A stretch of 11,468 nt of DNA from Nitrospirota bacterium (GCA_016195585.1 JACPZJ010000238.1:1-11468), one strand, 5' to 3'; numbered from the stretch's first letter, positions 1-7,710 are shown. The notes: generated by a model not told the origin, from the letters alone. Made by a program: numbers and translations.

Positions 1-2
1 TA

Positions 3-758
3 AAAGAACGGCAGGGTATAGTCCTTAACCTCCTGAATGAATATATCAGCAAAGGCGGATACCCCGAAGTTCTGGTCAAAAACATTGACTCTAAGAGCTA
101 TATTGCAACCTTATTTGAGAGCATCCTTTTTAAAGATATTGTAAAGAGATATAATGTGCGCTATGCTAAGAAACTCTATGAATTAGGGCTCTATCTGATT
201 ACAAACCATTCCAGTGAATTCTCGTACACGAGATTGAAAAATGCCCTTGATTTTAAGAGCGTGCATACCGTTGAAAATTACACAGACTATCTCAACGAGG
301 CGTTCCTTATATTCTATGCGGAAAGATTTTCTTATAAGATTAAGGAGCAATTAAAAAGCCCTAAGAAGGTTTATGCGTACGATACAGGCGTTATCAATGC
401 AGTAAAGTTCAAAACATCGCCAGACACAGGAAGATTGATTGAGAACCTTGCAGCAATAGAGCTTCTGAGAAGGGGGAAGGAATTCTATTGCTATAAAACC
501 AAGGACGGCAAGGAGGTTGATTTTGCAGTAAAGGAGGGATTGAAGATAGGTCAGATGATCCAGATATGTTATGATATAGATCAATACCTGACGAAAAAAA
601 GAGAAACAAATGCCCTTGTTAAAGCTGCCAGCGAGGCCAAATGCAAAAATCTGATTGTGCTGACATGGGATTATGAGGCAGAAGAAAGATTAGATGATAA
701 ACAAATAAACTATCTGCCTTTATGGAAATGGCTGCTTGGTCTAAAACCGCTTCCATAG
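3..758 (+). CDS. DUF4143-type AAA ATPase, C-terminal part (5' end cut by window)
   Basis: The frame is open from the left edge to a TAG stop at 756-758, so the N-terminal P-loop ATPase domain lies outside the window. The GTG at 156 is internal and not the start: the upstream codons in the same frame encode family sequence, including the GGYPEV motif at 54-71. The visible part has the family layout: GGYPEV, a helical winged-helix-like middle, then a C-terminal nuclease-like DUF4143 domain with ENLAAIELLRRG and DGKEVDFAV. Proteins of this family are P-loop ATPases of poorly known function, common in mobile or defence-associated accessory DNA. It converges on the molybdoenzyme beta gene and has no evident link to the sulfur cluster. 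The family call is firm; the role is unknown. Confidence 0.85.
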   Translation, partial: KERQGIVLNLLNEYISKGGYPEVLVKNIDSKSYIATLFESILFKDIVKRYNVRYAKKLYELGLYLITNHSSEFSYTRLKNALDFKSVHTVENYTDYLNEAFLIFYAERFSYKIKEQLKSPKKVYAYDTGVINAVKFKTSPDTGRLIENLAAIELLRRGKEFYCYKTKDGKEVDFAVKEGLKIGQMIQICYDIDQYLTKKRETNALVKAASEAKCKNLIVLTWDYEAEERLDDKQINYLPLWKWLLGLKPLP

Positions 759-767
759 CCATGGCTT

Positions 768-806
768 CTTTAGCAGGTTCAGGCTGCAAACCTGAACCTG
801 CTAAAG
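768..806. repeat. Perfect 16-bp inverted repeat between convergent genes
   Basis: The arms at 768-783 and 791-806 are perfect reverse complements around a 7-nt loop (ctgcaaa). The hairpin lies between the ATPase stop (758) and the beta-subunit stop (821), so it could end transcription from both sides. No T-run follows on either strand, so it is not a canonical intrinsic terminator. It looks like a REP-type palindrome. A 10-bp palindrome (agccatggct, 757-766) sits next to it. Confidence 0.7.
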
Positions 807-820
807 GCTAAAGCATATCC

Positions 821-1813
821 CTACAACTTGAACATCTCCTTCTGCCTGTAGGCGATAAGGATGTCCATCAGCTCTGATTTCTCGCCCTTAGCCTTTTTCT
901 CCATTTCTGTTTGAAGCATCTTCTGGGCATTTTCAACCTCTTGGCCAAATAGCTTTTTTAAATAATCAATAGGGATTCTCTGTTCATTGATAGGCTCGCC
1001 CTTTTCATTAAACTTAGATGGGCTTAGAGGCGGCACATAAAAGACATTCGGCTTTGTGCCAAAGTCAGGCCTTAATGGCAGAGCCACCTTCCATCCCTTA
1101 ACAAGCTTATACACATGGCTGCCTTTATCATCAAGAAACCCTACATGCCTTGCCCTGCCAACACACTGCTTGGCGCAGGCAGGCGGCAGACCCTTTTCAA
1201 TCCTCGGATAGCAGAAGATGCACTTCTCTGTCTGCCCGGGTATGCCCTCTTCCTGCCTTGCCCTCTTTGGATTAAAATAGACCTTCTTATACGGACATGC
1301 CCTTATGCAGTTTCTTATGCCTCGGCATTTCTGCAGATCAACCAGCACAATCCCATCCTCCTCCCTCTTGCGGATAGCCTTCATTGGACATGCTGCAAGG
1401 CAGGCAGGTTTTGAGCAGTGGTTGCATAAACGAGGGAGATAAAAATAATAAGAGTTAGGATACTCGCCCTCTCCTACATCCTCATCCCAATTCGGCCCCC
1501 ACTCCGGCTCTTTTTCAGGCTTTAGAATGGCATCTTTTTCTTCAGCAACCTTTTCATAATTATATTCCCATGGTATTCCATACTCTTCTGGTATCTGCGG
1601 CAGCTCTCCGATCTTCAACTGTCCATCCTTGCCCCAGCCTGCATTGTAATCCATCCAGTTTTTGGGATAGCCCTTTCCCGGCATGGTCTCTACATTGTTC
1701 CAATACATATACTCCCTGCCATTTCTGTTTGTCCATTGGGTCTTGCACGCTGCTGTGCAGGTCTGACACCCGAGGCACTTGTTTAAATCTATGACCATTG
1801 CAATCTGTCTCAT
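821..1813 (-). CDS. Type II DMSO-reductase-family beta subunit, four-cluster Fe-S protein (NarH/DdhB/EbdB-like)
   Basis: 330 aa, the electron-transfer partner of the alpha subunit encoded just upstream. Four Cys groups are visible: C13/C16/C19/C23, C130/C133/C138/C142, C163/C169/C173 and C198/C201/C213/C217. In the third group Ile166 stands where a fourth Cys would be (CRGIRNC). The NarH and DdhB families have Trp or Tyr here, and the site binds a [3Fe-4S] cluster. That predicts three [4Fe-4S] clusters and one [3Fe-4S]. The conserved blocks EYMYWNNVET, EGEYPNSYYFYLPR, KWKVALPL and NVFYVPPLSP match the DMS, ethylbenzene, chlorate and selenate enzyme branch. It has no signal peptide, as is usual, and would be co-exported with the Tat-signal alpha subunit. 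The start is ATG with an AAGGTG-like site upstream; the stop is TAG. Confidence 0.93.
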   Translation of the reverse strand: MRQIAMVIDLNKCLGCQTCTAACKTQWTNRNGREYMYWNNVETMPGKGYPKNWMDYNAGWGKDGQLKIGELPQIPEEYGIPWEYNYEKVAEEKDAILKPEKEPEWGPNWDEDVGEGEYPNSYYFYLPRLCNHCSKPACLAACPMKAIRKREEDGIVLVDLQKCRGIRNCIRACPYKKVYFNPKRARQEEGIPGQTEKCIFCYPRIEKGLPPACAKQCVGRARHVGFLDDKGSHVYKLVKGWKVALPLRPDFGTKPNVFYVPPLSPSKFNEKGEPINEQRIPIDYLKKLFGQEVENAQKMLQTEMEKKAKGEKSELMDILIAYRQKEMFKL

Positions 1814-1837
1814 CTATACCTTCACCTTCTCGTTACA

Positions 1838-2065
1838 GTTTAGCCATTTTTAGAAATGGCTAAACTTCAATGTAAAATGCAAATTTTAAATTGAAAATTG
1901 TAAATTTTAAGACTATCTTTCCTGTCTGCCGACAGGCAGGCGCTGCTCCATAGCAGCACAATAGCGGAGGATAGTCTTTTCTTTCCAAATTTGCATTTTG
2001 TATTTTGCATTTTGCAATTTACAATTTTTAATGATGTTTAGCGTTTTACTTAGAAAACGCTAAAC
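1838..2065. repeat. Nested inverted-repeat element in the alpha-beta gap (MITE-like)
   Basis: This fills most of the gap between the alpha stop (2068) and the beta start (1813). Two hairpins with related outer arms bracket it: 1838-1849/1854-1865 (12-bp stem, 4-nt loop) and 2036-2047/2054-2065 (12-bp stem, 6-nt loop), both beginning gtttagc. Between them are AT-rich imperfect inverted arms built on aaaatgcaaattt and aaaattgtaaatt, then 9-bp arms at 1909-1917 and 1970-1978 (aagactatc/gatagtctt). The GC-rich centre has a further small stem, gctgct-ccat-agcagc. No ORF is supported inside. The symmetry suggests a small non-autonomous mobile or repetitive element. It could also act as an mRNA structure setting the alpha/beta ratio. 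Confidence 0.65.
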
Positions 2066-2067
2066 AG

Positions 2068-4845
2068 TTACACCTTCTCTATGTCAACAGAGGACTCGCT
2101 CATCAGTTGGTTGCCATCCCAGAATGGATTAAAGCTCATGTGGCCGTATTTGCCTGCAAGCTCCAATGGCGCAAGGATGCCTGCAACTACATTGTTGAAC
2201 CCCTTGCGGTCTTTAAACTGGAAGTTCTCCCATGCATGCTCTGTCCATATTACATTCTCCGGCGTGCCGGGATGGAGCTTTGCCATGAGATACATCTCTC
2301 CAACATCATTAAAGACCCTGACCCTGTCCCCCTCTTTTATCCCCTTCCTCTTTGCAGCCCTTGGGCTTATGCAAACATACGGCGCACCCCTTTGCAGCCT
2401 CAGATGATATTTGCCTGTCCTCCATGTTGTGTGAATCCCATAGCGCGTATGCGGATTGTAATACGCAAATGGATATTTGCCTGGCCTTACAGGCTCTCTT
2501 GCTGTGGCTGTTGCGCAGCCGAGCTTTAGATAAAGCTCATGGTCAACATAAAACTGCTGCCTGCCTGATAGGGTTGGATAGGGCTGTTTGAGATATACCT
2601 GCGGCTCAAATGGATAGAAGGGCTTGTCAGGATAAAGCGGGCTTGTCTGTCCTGCGGAGCTGTCAAGCTTGACAAAGCCCCTCTTGCTTAGCGCAGTTAA
2701 ATCTGCGCCTCCTGTTGATCCTGATGATGCGGAGAGCAGCCACTCAAAAAGATCCTTCTCGCCCATAATCTTATTATCGCCTATTGTAATAAAGTCATGA
2801 TAGATAGTGTCTAAATCCCTTATAACATTAAATTCCTTGTCTTCTACCTTTATAATCCCCTTCTTAATTGCAGTCTCCTGAATCTTTTTTGAAAGGAGCA
2901 TACATATCTCCCATTCGGACTTTGCCTCTCCGGGGATTTTTAATCCCTTTGGCGGTATCATTGCATTTGCAAAACGCGAATATCCCGGGTCCCCCCTTAA
3001 TTCCCATCCCTCGTAGTTGGTGATGCTTGGAAGCACAATGTCAGCAAGAAGGGCAGATGAGTCCCATCTGTAGTTTACATTAGCGTATAGTTCTAAAGAA
3101 TTAAGGAGCGCCTTTTCTGTCTGCTTCTGCGCATTATTCCTTTCAAACTTGTTGTCATGGAAGAGGAGCATCACCTTTGGCTTATTAAAGTAGGCAAAGC
3201 CCTCTTTTTTTACAGCAGAATCTATCAGGCCCAAAAGGCTCTTTTTATCAATGCCTGCCTTCTTCTTTAGCTCCATATCATCATAATGGGACAAGAAGCT
3301 CCTCCACATCTCTCCGTCCTTCCATTCGCCGAGAGAGCCTGAGCCAAAACGGGCTGGCTTTGGCGAAGAGACAGCGCCAAAGTCGCCGAGCCCCCATTCA
3401 TTATCTATGTCAAGGCCGCCCCTCCTTCCTGCATGGCCTGTAAGCGCAAGCAGAAGAGCTGCCTCCCAGCAGGAAAGGACGCCCCAGAAGTATTTGTGCA
3501 TGCGGTAGCCAAGGAGGATTACTGCCTTTTTTGCATTTGCGAATTTTCTCGCCTCATTATAGATTATGCTTGGATGTATGCCTGTGTATCTCTGTGCTGT
3601 TTCAGGCGCAAATTTTTCTGCCTCCTTCTTTAACTGCTCAAAGGCTGTTGTAACCTCAATCTCTTTGCCTTCGCTGTTTTTTATCTTGAATCTTCCTTCA
3701 AGGACAGGCCTTGAATTGCCGAGCCTCAACGTTGACTCCGCGCTTCCCATGCTTCCCTGAACCTCTGCAGGCCGTCCTGTCTTTTCATCAAGGAAATAAA
3801 ATATCTGATCGCTCCCACCTTTTGCCATATCAGATTTGCGGAGGAGCTTCCCATCGTTTGTCTTCACTAAAAACGGCAGGTCTGTCTGCTCGCGGATGAA
3901 TTCAGTATCATATAATTTTTCTTTTATAATTACATTAATCATGGACATTGCAAAGAAGCTGTCTGTGCCGGGGTTTATTGGGATCCATTGGCTGCTCTGC
4001 CTTGCAGTGGGATTATAGTCAGGCGATATGGAGACAACCCTTGCGCCGCTGTATTTTCCCTCCCATATATAATGGGCGTCCGGTATCCTTGAGACTGTTG
4101 GATTTATCCCCCAGATAAGAAGATAGTCTGCCTCATACCACGCCTCTGATGAGCAGCCGACTGTAGAGATGCCATAGGCAATGGTTGCGCCAGGGAACAT
4201 GTCGCCAACAGCGCCGGCAACATTAAAGCGGACAGCGCCAAGAAGCGAGCCTAACCGCAAAGAAGCGCCCCTCCTCACAGGAGAAAGTATGCCTGTTCCG
4301 GCATAGACCATGAGCCTGTCAAACTCCTTCTTGCCCTCAAGCTCCACAATCTTTCCAGCAATCTCCTCTGCTGCCTCGTCCCAGCTTATCCGCTTCCATT
4401 TCCCCTCGCCACGCGCGCCGAGCCTTTTCATGGGATAAAGGATGCGGTCCTTTTCATAAAGCGCCTGCGAATGAAGCGCCCCTTTATTGCAGCCGCGGGG
4501 ATTGGCATCTGGTATCTCAGGGCTGATTTGAGGATAATCTGACACCTGTTCCTCCCTTACAATCCTGCCATCCTTTTCAAAGGTCTGCCATGCGCAGTTA
4601 CCCTTGCAATTTACGCAGTGCGGCGAATAGCCTGTGCTGTCTCCCCTTGTAAAGGCAAACTCAGAGCGGTAAAGCTCCAGCGTCTCTTTGCTTACCTCAC
4701 GAAGCTCCTTTGCGACATAGACCTCCTCAGCAGGCCAGAGGAAATCAAGCGCCTTTCTGAAATATGCAAATACAGCGCCTCCGCCGAGGATGACTGCAGC
4801 ATATTTAATAAAGGTTCTTCTCTTTAACAAGAGCCTTTCAAGCAT
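2068..4845 (-). CDS. Type II DMSO-reductase-family molybdopterin alpha subunit, Tat-exported
   Basis: 925 aa catalytic subunit with a bis-MGD molybdenum site. It opens with a twin-arginine signal (KRRTFIK, residues 8-14, then a hydrophobic run), so it should be folded in the cytoplasm and exported. The FS0 cluster ligands are H76, C80, C84 and C119 (HCVNCKGNC and PRGCNKG). The His first ligand is the NarG pattern, although C77 is adjacent. D215 in VGDMFPG matches the Asp that ligates Mo in type II enzymes. SISPDYNPTA, TGHAGRRGG and a C-terminal molydopterin-binding domain (EGDRVRVFNDVGEM) follow. The start is ATG with a GAGGT site. It lies between yeeE and the beta subunit. The substrate is unknown: the context points to a sulfur oxyanion or polysulfide, but selenate, chlorate, DMS and hydrocarbon enzymes share this fold. 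Confidence 0.92.
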   Translation of the reverse strand: MLERLLLKRRTFIKYAAVILGGGAVFAYFRKALDFLWPAEEVYVAKELREVSKETLELYRSEFAFTRGDSTGYSPHCVNCKGNCAWQTFEKDGRIVREEQVSDYPQISPEIPDANPRGCNKGALHSQALYEKDRILYPMKRLGARGEGKWKRISWDEAAEEIAGKIVELEGKKEFDRLMVYAGTGILSPVRRGASLRLGSLLGAVRFNVAGAVGDMFPGATIAYGISTVGCSSEAWYEADYLLIWGINPTVSRIPDAHYIWEGKYSGARVVSISPDYNPTARQSSQWIPINPGTDSFFAMSMINVIIKEKLYDTEFIREQTDLPFLVKTNDGKLLRKSDMAKGGSDQIFYFLDEKTGRPAEVQGSMGSAESTLRLGNSRPVLEGRFKIKNSEGKEIEVTTAFEQLKKEAEKFAPETAQRYTGIHPSIIYNEARKFANAKKAVILLGYRMHKYFWGVLSCWEAALLLALTGHAGRRGGLDIDNEWGLGDFGAVSSPKPARFGSGSLGEWKDGEMWRSFLSHYDDMELKKKAGIDKKSLLGLIDSAVKKEGFAYFNKPKVMLLFHDNKFERNNAQKQTEKALLNSLELYANVNYRWDSSALLADIVLPSITNYEGWELRGDPGYSRFANAMIPPKGLKIPGEAKSEWEICMLLSKKIQETAIKKGIIKVEDKEFNVIRDLDTIYHDFITIGDNKIMGEKDLFEWLLSASSGSTGGADLTALSKRGFVKLDSSAGQTSPLYPDKPFYPFEPQVYLKQPYPTLSGRQQFYVDHELYLKLGCATATAREPVRPGKYPFAYYNPHTRYGIHTTWRTGKYHLRLQRGAPYVCISPRAAKRKGIKEGDRVRVFNDVGEMYLMAKLHPGTPENVIWTEHAWENFQFKDRKGFNNVVAGILAPLELAGKYGHMSFNPFWDGNQLMSESSVDIEKV

Positions 4846-4892
4846 ACAAACCTCGTAACTATTTAGCCATAAGATAATTTATAGACATGATT

Positions 4893-5010
4893 CACCCTCC
4901 CCCTCCCCCCTCCCATCAAGGGAGGGGGGTTTTAGTGTCCACCACCCCCTTGTGGGAGAGGCACACCACATTTCCCTCTCCCCTTGTGGGAGAGGGTTAG
5001 GGTGAGGGGT
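4893..5010. repeat. Composite GC-rich intergenic repeat, copy 1
   Basis: Located in the yeeE-alpha gap (4846-5013). It holds a 10-bp perfect stem (4905-4914/4920-4929, loop atcaa), a partial unit around 4943-4961 (cacccccttgtgggagaggc), and a 37-bp unit at 4974-5010. The 37-bp unit carries the stem cctctccc-cttgt-gggagagg followed by a tail like ttagggtgaggggt. The same two-part composite recurs at 9061-9146, and the 37-bp unit alone at 7491-7527. Confidence 0.8.
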
Positions 5011-5013
5011 GTA

Positions 5014-6105
5014 TCAATCATTCGCCAGATTAAGCCCTTCCTTCTCCCTTACCTCCTTTATAAGGCGATACCTTCTAAAATAAAGTATATGCGCTGTAAA
5101 CATTGCCGTTCCAAAGAAGGTCATGCCCATTACAAAGCTTCCTACAGAAAGTGTAGGCCAGCCGGACATAAATGCGCCTGTAGTGCATCCGCCGCCTGTA
5201 AGCGCGCCGACAACCATCAGCACGCCTCCAATAAAGACTGTTAAAAGGCGAAGGTAAAGCCTCTTTCCAAAGGCAGCCTGAAAGAGCGGCGTAACCTCCT
5301 CCTTTTTTATAGTGCCTGCAAGAAGGCTGCTGATAAAAGCGCCGGGTATCAGCCCAATTACGAGCATTGCGCGCCACAGTGTGCTCTCGCTGAGGGTTGG
5401 AACGCTCTGGAGCGGATGGCCTGCAAAAGAGGCAATATGCGCTGTCAATGCCAGAAATCCGCCTGAGAAGGATAGATATTCGCCGCTGAATGCGCTCATG
5501 GCAATAGCCAATCCTGCAATTGCTCCTGTTGAAAGCCAGCCCCATTCCCTTTTTAAAAGAGGAAGCCCTTTCTGCTTCTGATTAAATTTTCTTGCAGGGT
5601 CAAGTATGTTCATAAAAAAACTCATCATAAGAAAGGCCATGCCGAGGGTAATGGCAATGTATCCAAAAGGAATCTGAAAAATCATCGGCAGGGTAATGAA
5701 CCGCTGCTCCTCTCCTAATCCGCTGAGGAAAGGCAAAAGATTGTCATAAACAAGCACGCCTGCAAAAATTCCGAGCACGCCTGAGAGTATCAGAAATTTT
5801 CCAGCAGCCCACCGGGCCACACAGGTTCCAGGTCAGAGTCCTGCCAATGCCATGCCAATGCCAAAGAGAACACCGCCTACTATATGCCCCATTCCAAAAT
5901 AGCCGTTTATCCTCTGAGCAGGGCCAATGCCTGAAAGGTCGCCAATGGCATAAATCAACATGGCCACTGCTGTGCCAGTGAACATAAACTTCATCGCCTT
6001 GAAGTCCTTCATCAGAAGCGCGCCCATTATCCTTGAGTATCTTGTAATGCCGCCCCTGTGCATAGCAAAGCCAAAAAGAGCGCCGATTAATAACGCATTC
6101 AGCAT
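5014..6105 (-). CDS. YeeE/YedE (TsuA-like) sulfur transporter with in-frame TGA at codon 91, candidate selenoprotein
   Basis: Read through one TGA, this frame gives a 363-residue membrane protein, the normal full length of the family. Read conventionally it splits into 90 aa (5833-6105) and 268 aa from a GTG (5014-5820). Neither half is a usual family unit, and the second has no clear ribosome site. The join reads GMALAGL-TGA-PGTCVARW, which puts TGA at the conserved Cys of the family's GxCPGT-type motif. The second hallmark, GGGCTTGAFMSG, is present (Cys307), while the usual N-terminal Cys motif is HRGGITRYSR without Cys. The rest is hydrophobic helices, as expected for an inner-membrane thiosulfate or sulfur-species channel. 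GGAGG inside the rhodanese 3' end precedes the ATG, and only 2 bp separate the genes. If TGA is not read as Sec, this is a nonsense-broken gene. Confidence 0.75.
5804..5820 (-). promoter_or_regulatory. SECIS-like hairpin downstream of the TGA codon
   Basis: In the mRNA, 12 nt after TGA (5833-5835), GUGGCCC (5820-5814) pairs with GGGCUGC (5810-5804): seven base pairs, two of them wobble, closing a GGU loop (5813-5811). In E. coli fdhF the SECIS upper stem begins 11 nt after UGA and has a GGUC loop, so spacing and loop are nearly the same. A CC/GG outer extension across a small internal loop is possible. Bacterial SECIS elements vary, so this is supportive, not decisive. Confidence 0.55.
5833..5835 (-). 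other. In-frame TGA, candidate selenocysteine codon (codon 91)
   Basis: The plus-strand tca at 5833-5835 is TGA on the coding strand, and codons on both sides stay in one frame with conserved family sequence. Cys95 follows four residues later (U-P-G-T-C). In the thiosulfate transporter TsuA of Spirochaeta thermophila, as I recall it, Cys91 is the essential channel cysteine, and this codon sits in the equivalent motif. Confidence 0.6.
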
Positions 6106-6107
6106 AT

Positions 6108-7064
6108 TTATTGCCTCCAGTCCTTAAAAGAGCCTATCTTAGTAGTTGCCACCTCCAGATCATCTGCATTTGACCAGTCTTCAAACGAGCCGCCGTAAAC
6201 ACGGGCATTATAACCGAGCATGCTCAGAACCATCATGCCATAAGTAGACCTGCCAAAGCCGATATTGCAGTAGGCAACAACCTCCTTATTTTTTGTTACA
6301 CCTGCCTCGGCTAAAATCGCCTGTATCTCAGCAGGGGATTTGACTGTTTCATTGCCAGCAAGATGAGTCCAATCTAAGCTAACCGCACCGGGCAGATGCC
6401 CTCCCCTCGGATTGCCTGCAGGATTCACGCCAACATACTCATCAAAGCTCCGCATATCAAGAATAATCACATTCTCCCTGTTTTTAATGAGCCACTCGCG
6501 GCTTGCAACCATCTCTATCCTTGGTTTGGCAACAAAACTCTTCTTCTGAATTTTTGACGGCATACTGCTAACACTCCGCCCCTCTGAAACCCACTTCTCA
6601 AATCCGCCTTTCAACACCTGAACATTGTCATGCCCATAATATTTCAAAAGCGCCCAGATTATGCTTGCATCTGGAAAGGTAATACTGTCATAAACTATTA
6701 CCCTTGTATTTGCATCAATGCCTGCATTGCCGAGTATCTTCTCAGCCATTGCAGGCGGGATAAAAAAACCGTTCTCGCTTTTATATTTTAATATCTCATT
6801 AAGTGCTTTTGGCTCCCTGAATTGGGACTTTGGTATGTTCACGGCATTTTGGATGTGCAACTTCTGAAAATCCTCAGCGCTTCTTGCATCAATTACGACA
6901 ATATCCTTTTGTTTAATCAGGCTGGAGAGTTCTTCTGTTGTTGCAAAAAATTTAGCAATTATATCGGACGATACAGGCGGCTCTTTCTTCTGGACACAAC
7001 CCGCAATGATAGCAACTATCACAAGTAAGATTAGAATTGCCTGTTTTCTTACTTTATGCAACAC
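6108..7064 (-). CDS. Tandem-rhodanese sulfurtransferase lipoprotein
   Basis: 318 aa. A hydrophobic N-terminus ends in the lipobox IAGC (Cys23), so the mature protein should be lipid-anchored outside the inner membrane. Two rhodanese domains follow, roughly residues 35-165 and 185-300. The first has VVIDAR and GGFEKW, but Asp126 (VYDS) replaces the catalytic Cys, so it is structural, as usual in thiosulfate:cyanide-type tandem rhodaneses. The second carries the active Cys266 in YCNIGFGRS and should form the persulfide. The start is GTG at 7064, after a weak AAGGGTG site; the next codon, TTG, is an alternative. It is 15 bp downstream of the small exported protein and 2 bp upstream of yeeE, so it probably hands sulfane sulfur to or from the transporter. 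The family call is firm; the donor and acceptor are inferred. Confidence 0.92.
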   Translation of the reverse strand: MLHKVRKQAILILLVIVAIIAGCVQKKEPPVSSDIIAKFFATTEELSSLIKQKDIVVIDARSAEDFQKLHIQNAVNIPKSQFREPKALNEILKYKSENGFFIPPAMAEKILGNAGIDANTRVIVYDSITFPDASIIWALLKYYGHDNVQVLKGGFEKWVSEGRSVSSMPSKIQKKSFVAKPRIEMVASREWLIKNRENVIILDMRSFDEYVGVNPAGNPRGGHLPGAVSLDWTHLAGNETVKSPAEIQAILAEAGVTKNKEVVAYCNIGFGRSTYGMMVLSMLGYNARVYGGSFEDWSNADDLEVATTKIGSFKDWRQ

Positions 7065-7079
7065 AATATCACCCTTAGA

Positions 7080-7463
7080 TTAAAGGCATGCCTTTGAGAG
7101 CTTCTTCTTACCGCCAAGGACTGCAATGTCATTTGCCATAATCTTATTGCCTTTAATAATCCCCTTAAGCACAACCTGCTTTCCAAAGGCATTGTCCAAT
7201 TTCCATTGAGCAAGGCGGTGCAGCTCAATCCTGTAGAGCTTTCTGTCGCCTGTAAATAAAACAACAGGGCTTTTGCTTGTCCATTCAATGTAGCATGCAG
7301 AGAGCCTTCCTGCTGATAGGCACTTTTCTGTTAGAATCTGCCCCTGTAGAAGCGCCTCTCTTTTTGCTGCCTCTGCTGACCCTGCGCTGATTATAAGTGT
7401 TATAGTAATTGCTGTTATAAAGAAAAGGGCTGATAGGCTTATTTTATTGACGAGGCTTCTCAT
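7080..7463 (-). CDS. Small exported protein of unknown function
   Basis: 127 aa. The start is taken at ATG 7463 because AGGAGGT lies just upstream and the protein then opens with a normal Sec signal peptide (hydrophobic residues about 8-26, likely cleavage after AEA near residue 32). The frame stays open further upstream to 7721, but that stretch translates the intergenic repeat and the end of the SQR-like gene and is not coding. The mature part is about 95 residues of mainly beta-type sequence with Cys48, Cys57 and Cys125. The block QVVLKGIIKGNKIMANDI suggests a small OB-fold-like barrel, but I recognise no family with confidence. Its place between the SQR-like gene and the rhodanese suggests a periplasmic role in sulfur handling. 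Confidence 0.75.
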   Translation of the reverse strand: MRSLVNKISLSALFFITAITITLIISAGSAEAAKREALLQGQILTEKCLSAGRLSACYIEWTSKSPVVLFTGDRKLYRIELHRLAQWKLDNAFGKQVVLKGIIKGNKIMANDIAVLGGKKKLSKACL

Positions 7464-7490
7464 GTTTAACACCTCCTGCCTCCTCTTTTT

Positions 7491-7527
7491 CCCTCTCCCC
7501 TTGTGGGAGAGGGATAGGGTGAGGGGT
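7491..7527. repeat. 37-bp GC-rich intergenic repeat, copy 2
   Basis: This differs from the 4974-5010 unit at one position (gggatag in place of gggttag). It keeps the 8-bp stem cctctccc/gggagagg and lies in the same orientation, in the gap between the SQR-like gene and the small exported protein. The preceding stem with loop atcaa is absent here. Confidence 0.8.
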
Positions 7528-7554
7528 AATAAAATCTTATTTACTCCATTTTTA

Positions 7555-7710
7555 TTAAAACCACTTCCACATCCACCACTTTTCAAACAATACCTTGCCG
7601 ATGTGCCAGTGTCTCCCTGGCCTGTACAAAGAGACCGCAGGCGCTGGCTCTGCATAGAAATTCCCTTTTGCAAACCCTGCCCTTCCATCGCCAAGCTCCA
7701 CAAAGCACTA
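7555..7710 (-). other. In-frame TAG plus 50-residue continuation of the SQR-like gene
   Basis: After TAG (7708-7710, codon 332) the same frame runs 50 codons to TAA at 7555-7557. It encodes recognisable family C-terminus: CFVELGDGRAGFAKGNFYAE, then LYRPGRHWHIGKVLFEKWW and a final MWKWF. The Trp-rich amphipathic tail is what monotopic SQR-type enzymes use to sit on the membrane. Cys333 follows the stop directly, and SQR/FCSD proteins have a conserved catalytic Cys in this region. The tail shows no further decay. Confidence 0.8.

Noticed and set aside
156..158. GTG at 156 as the ATPase start
   Set aside because: Upstream codons in the same frame encode conserved family sequence (GGYPEV), so the gene begins outside the window.
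768..806. Intrinsic rho-independent terminator
   Set aside because: The stem is strong but no T-run follows on either strand, so it is listed as a repeat with possible terminator function only.
2107..2529. Plus-strand ORFs across the molybdoenzyme genes
   Set aside because: They are shadow frames opposite strongly conserved minus-strand genes, with no recognisable protein features.
5014..5820. Treating the transporter as two separate half-size genes
   Set aside because: Some relatives do come as two half-proteins, but here the parts share one frame across a single TGA, the join restores a conserved motif, and the 3' part has no clear ribosome site before its GTG.
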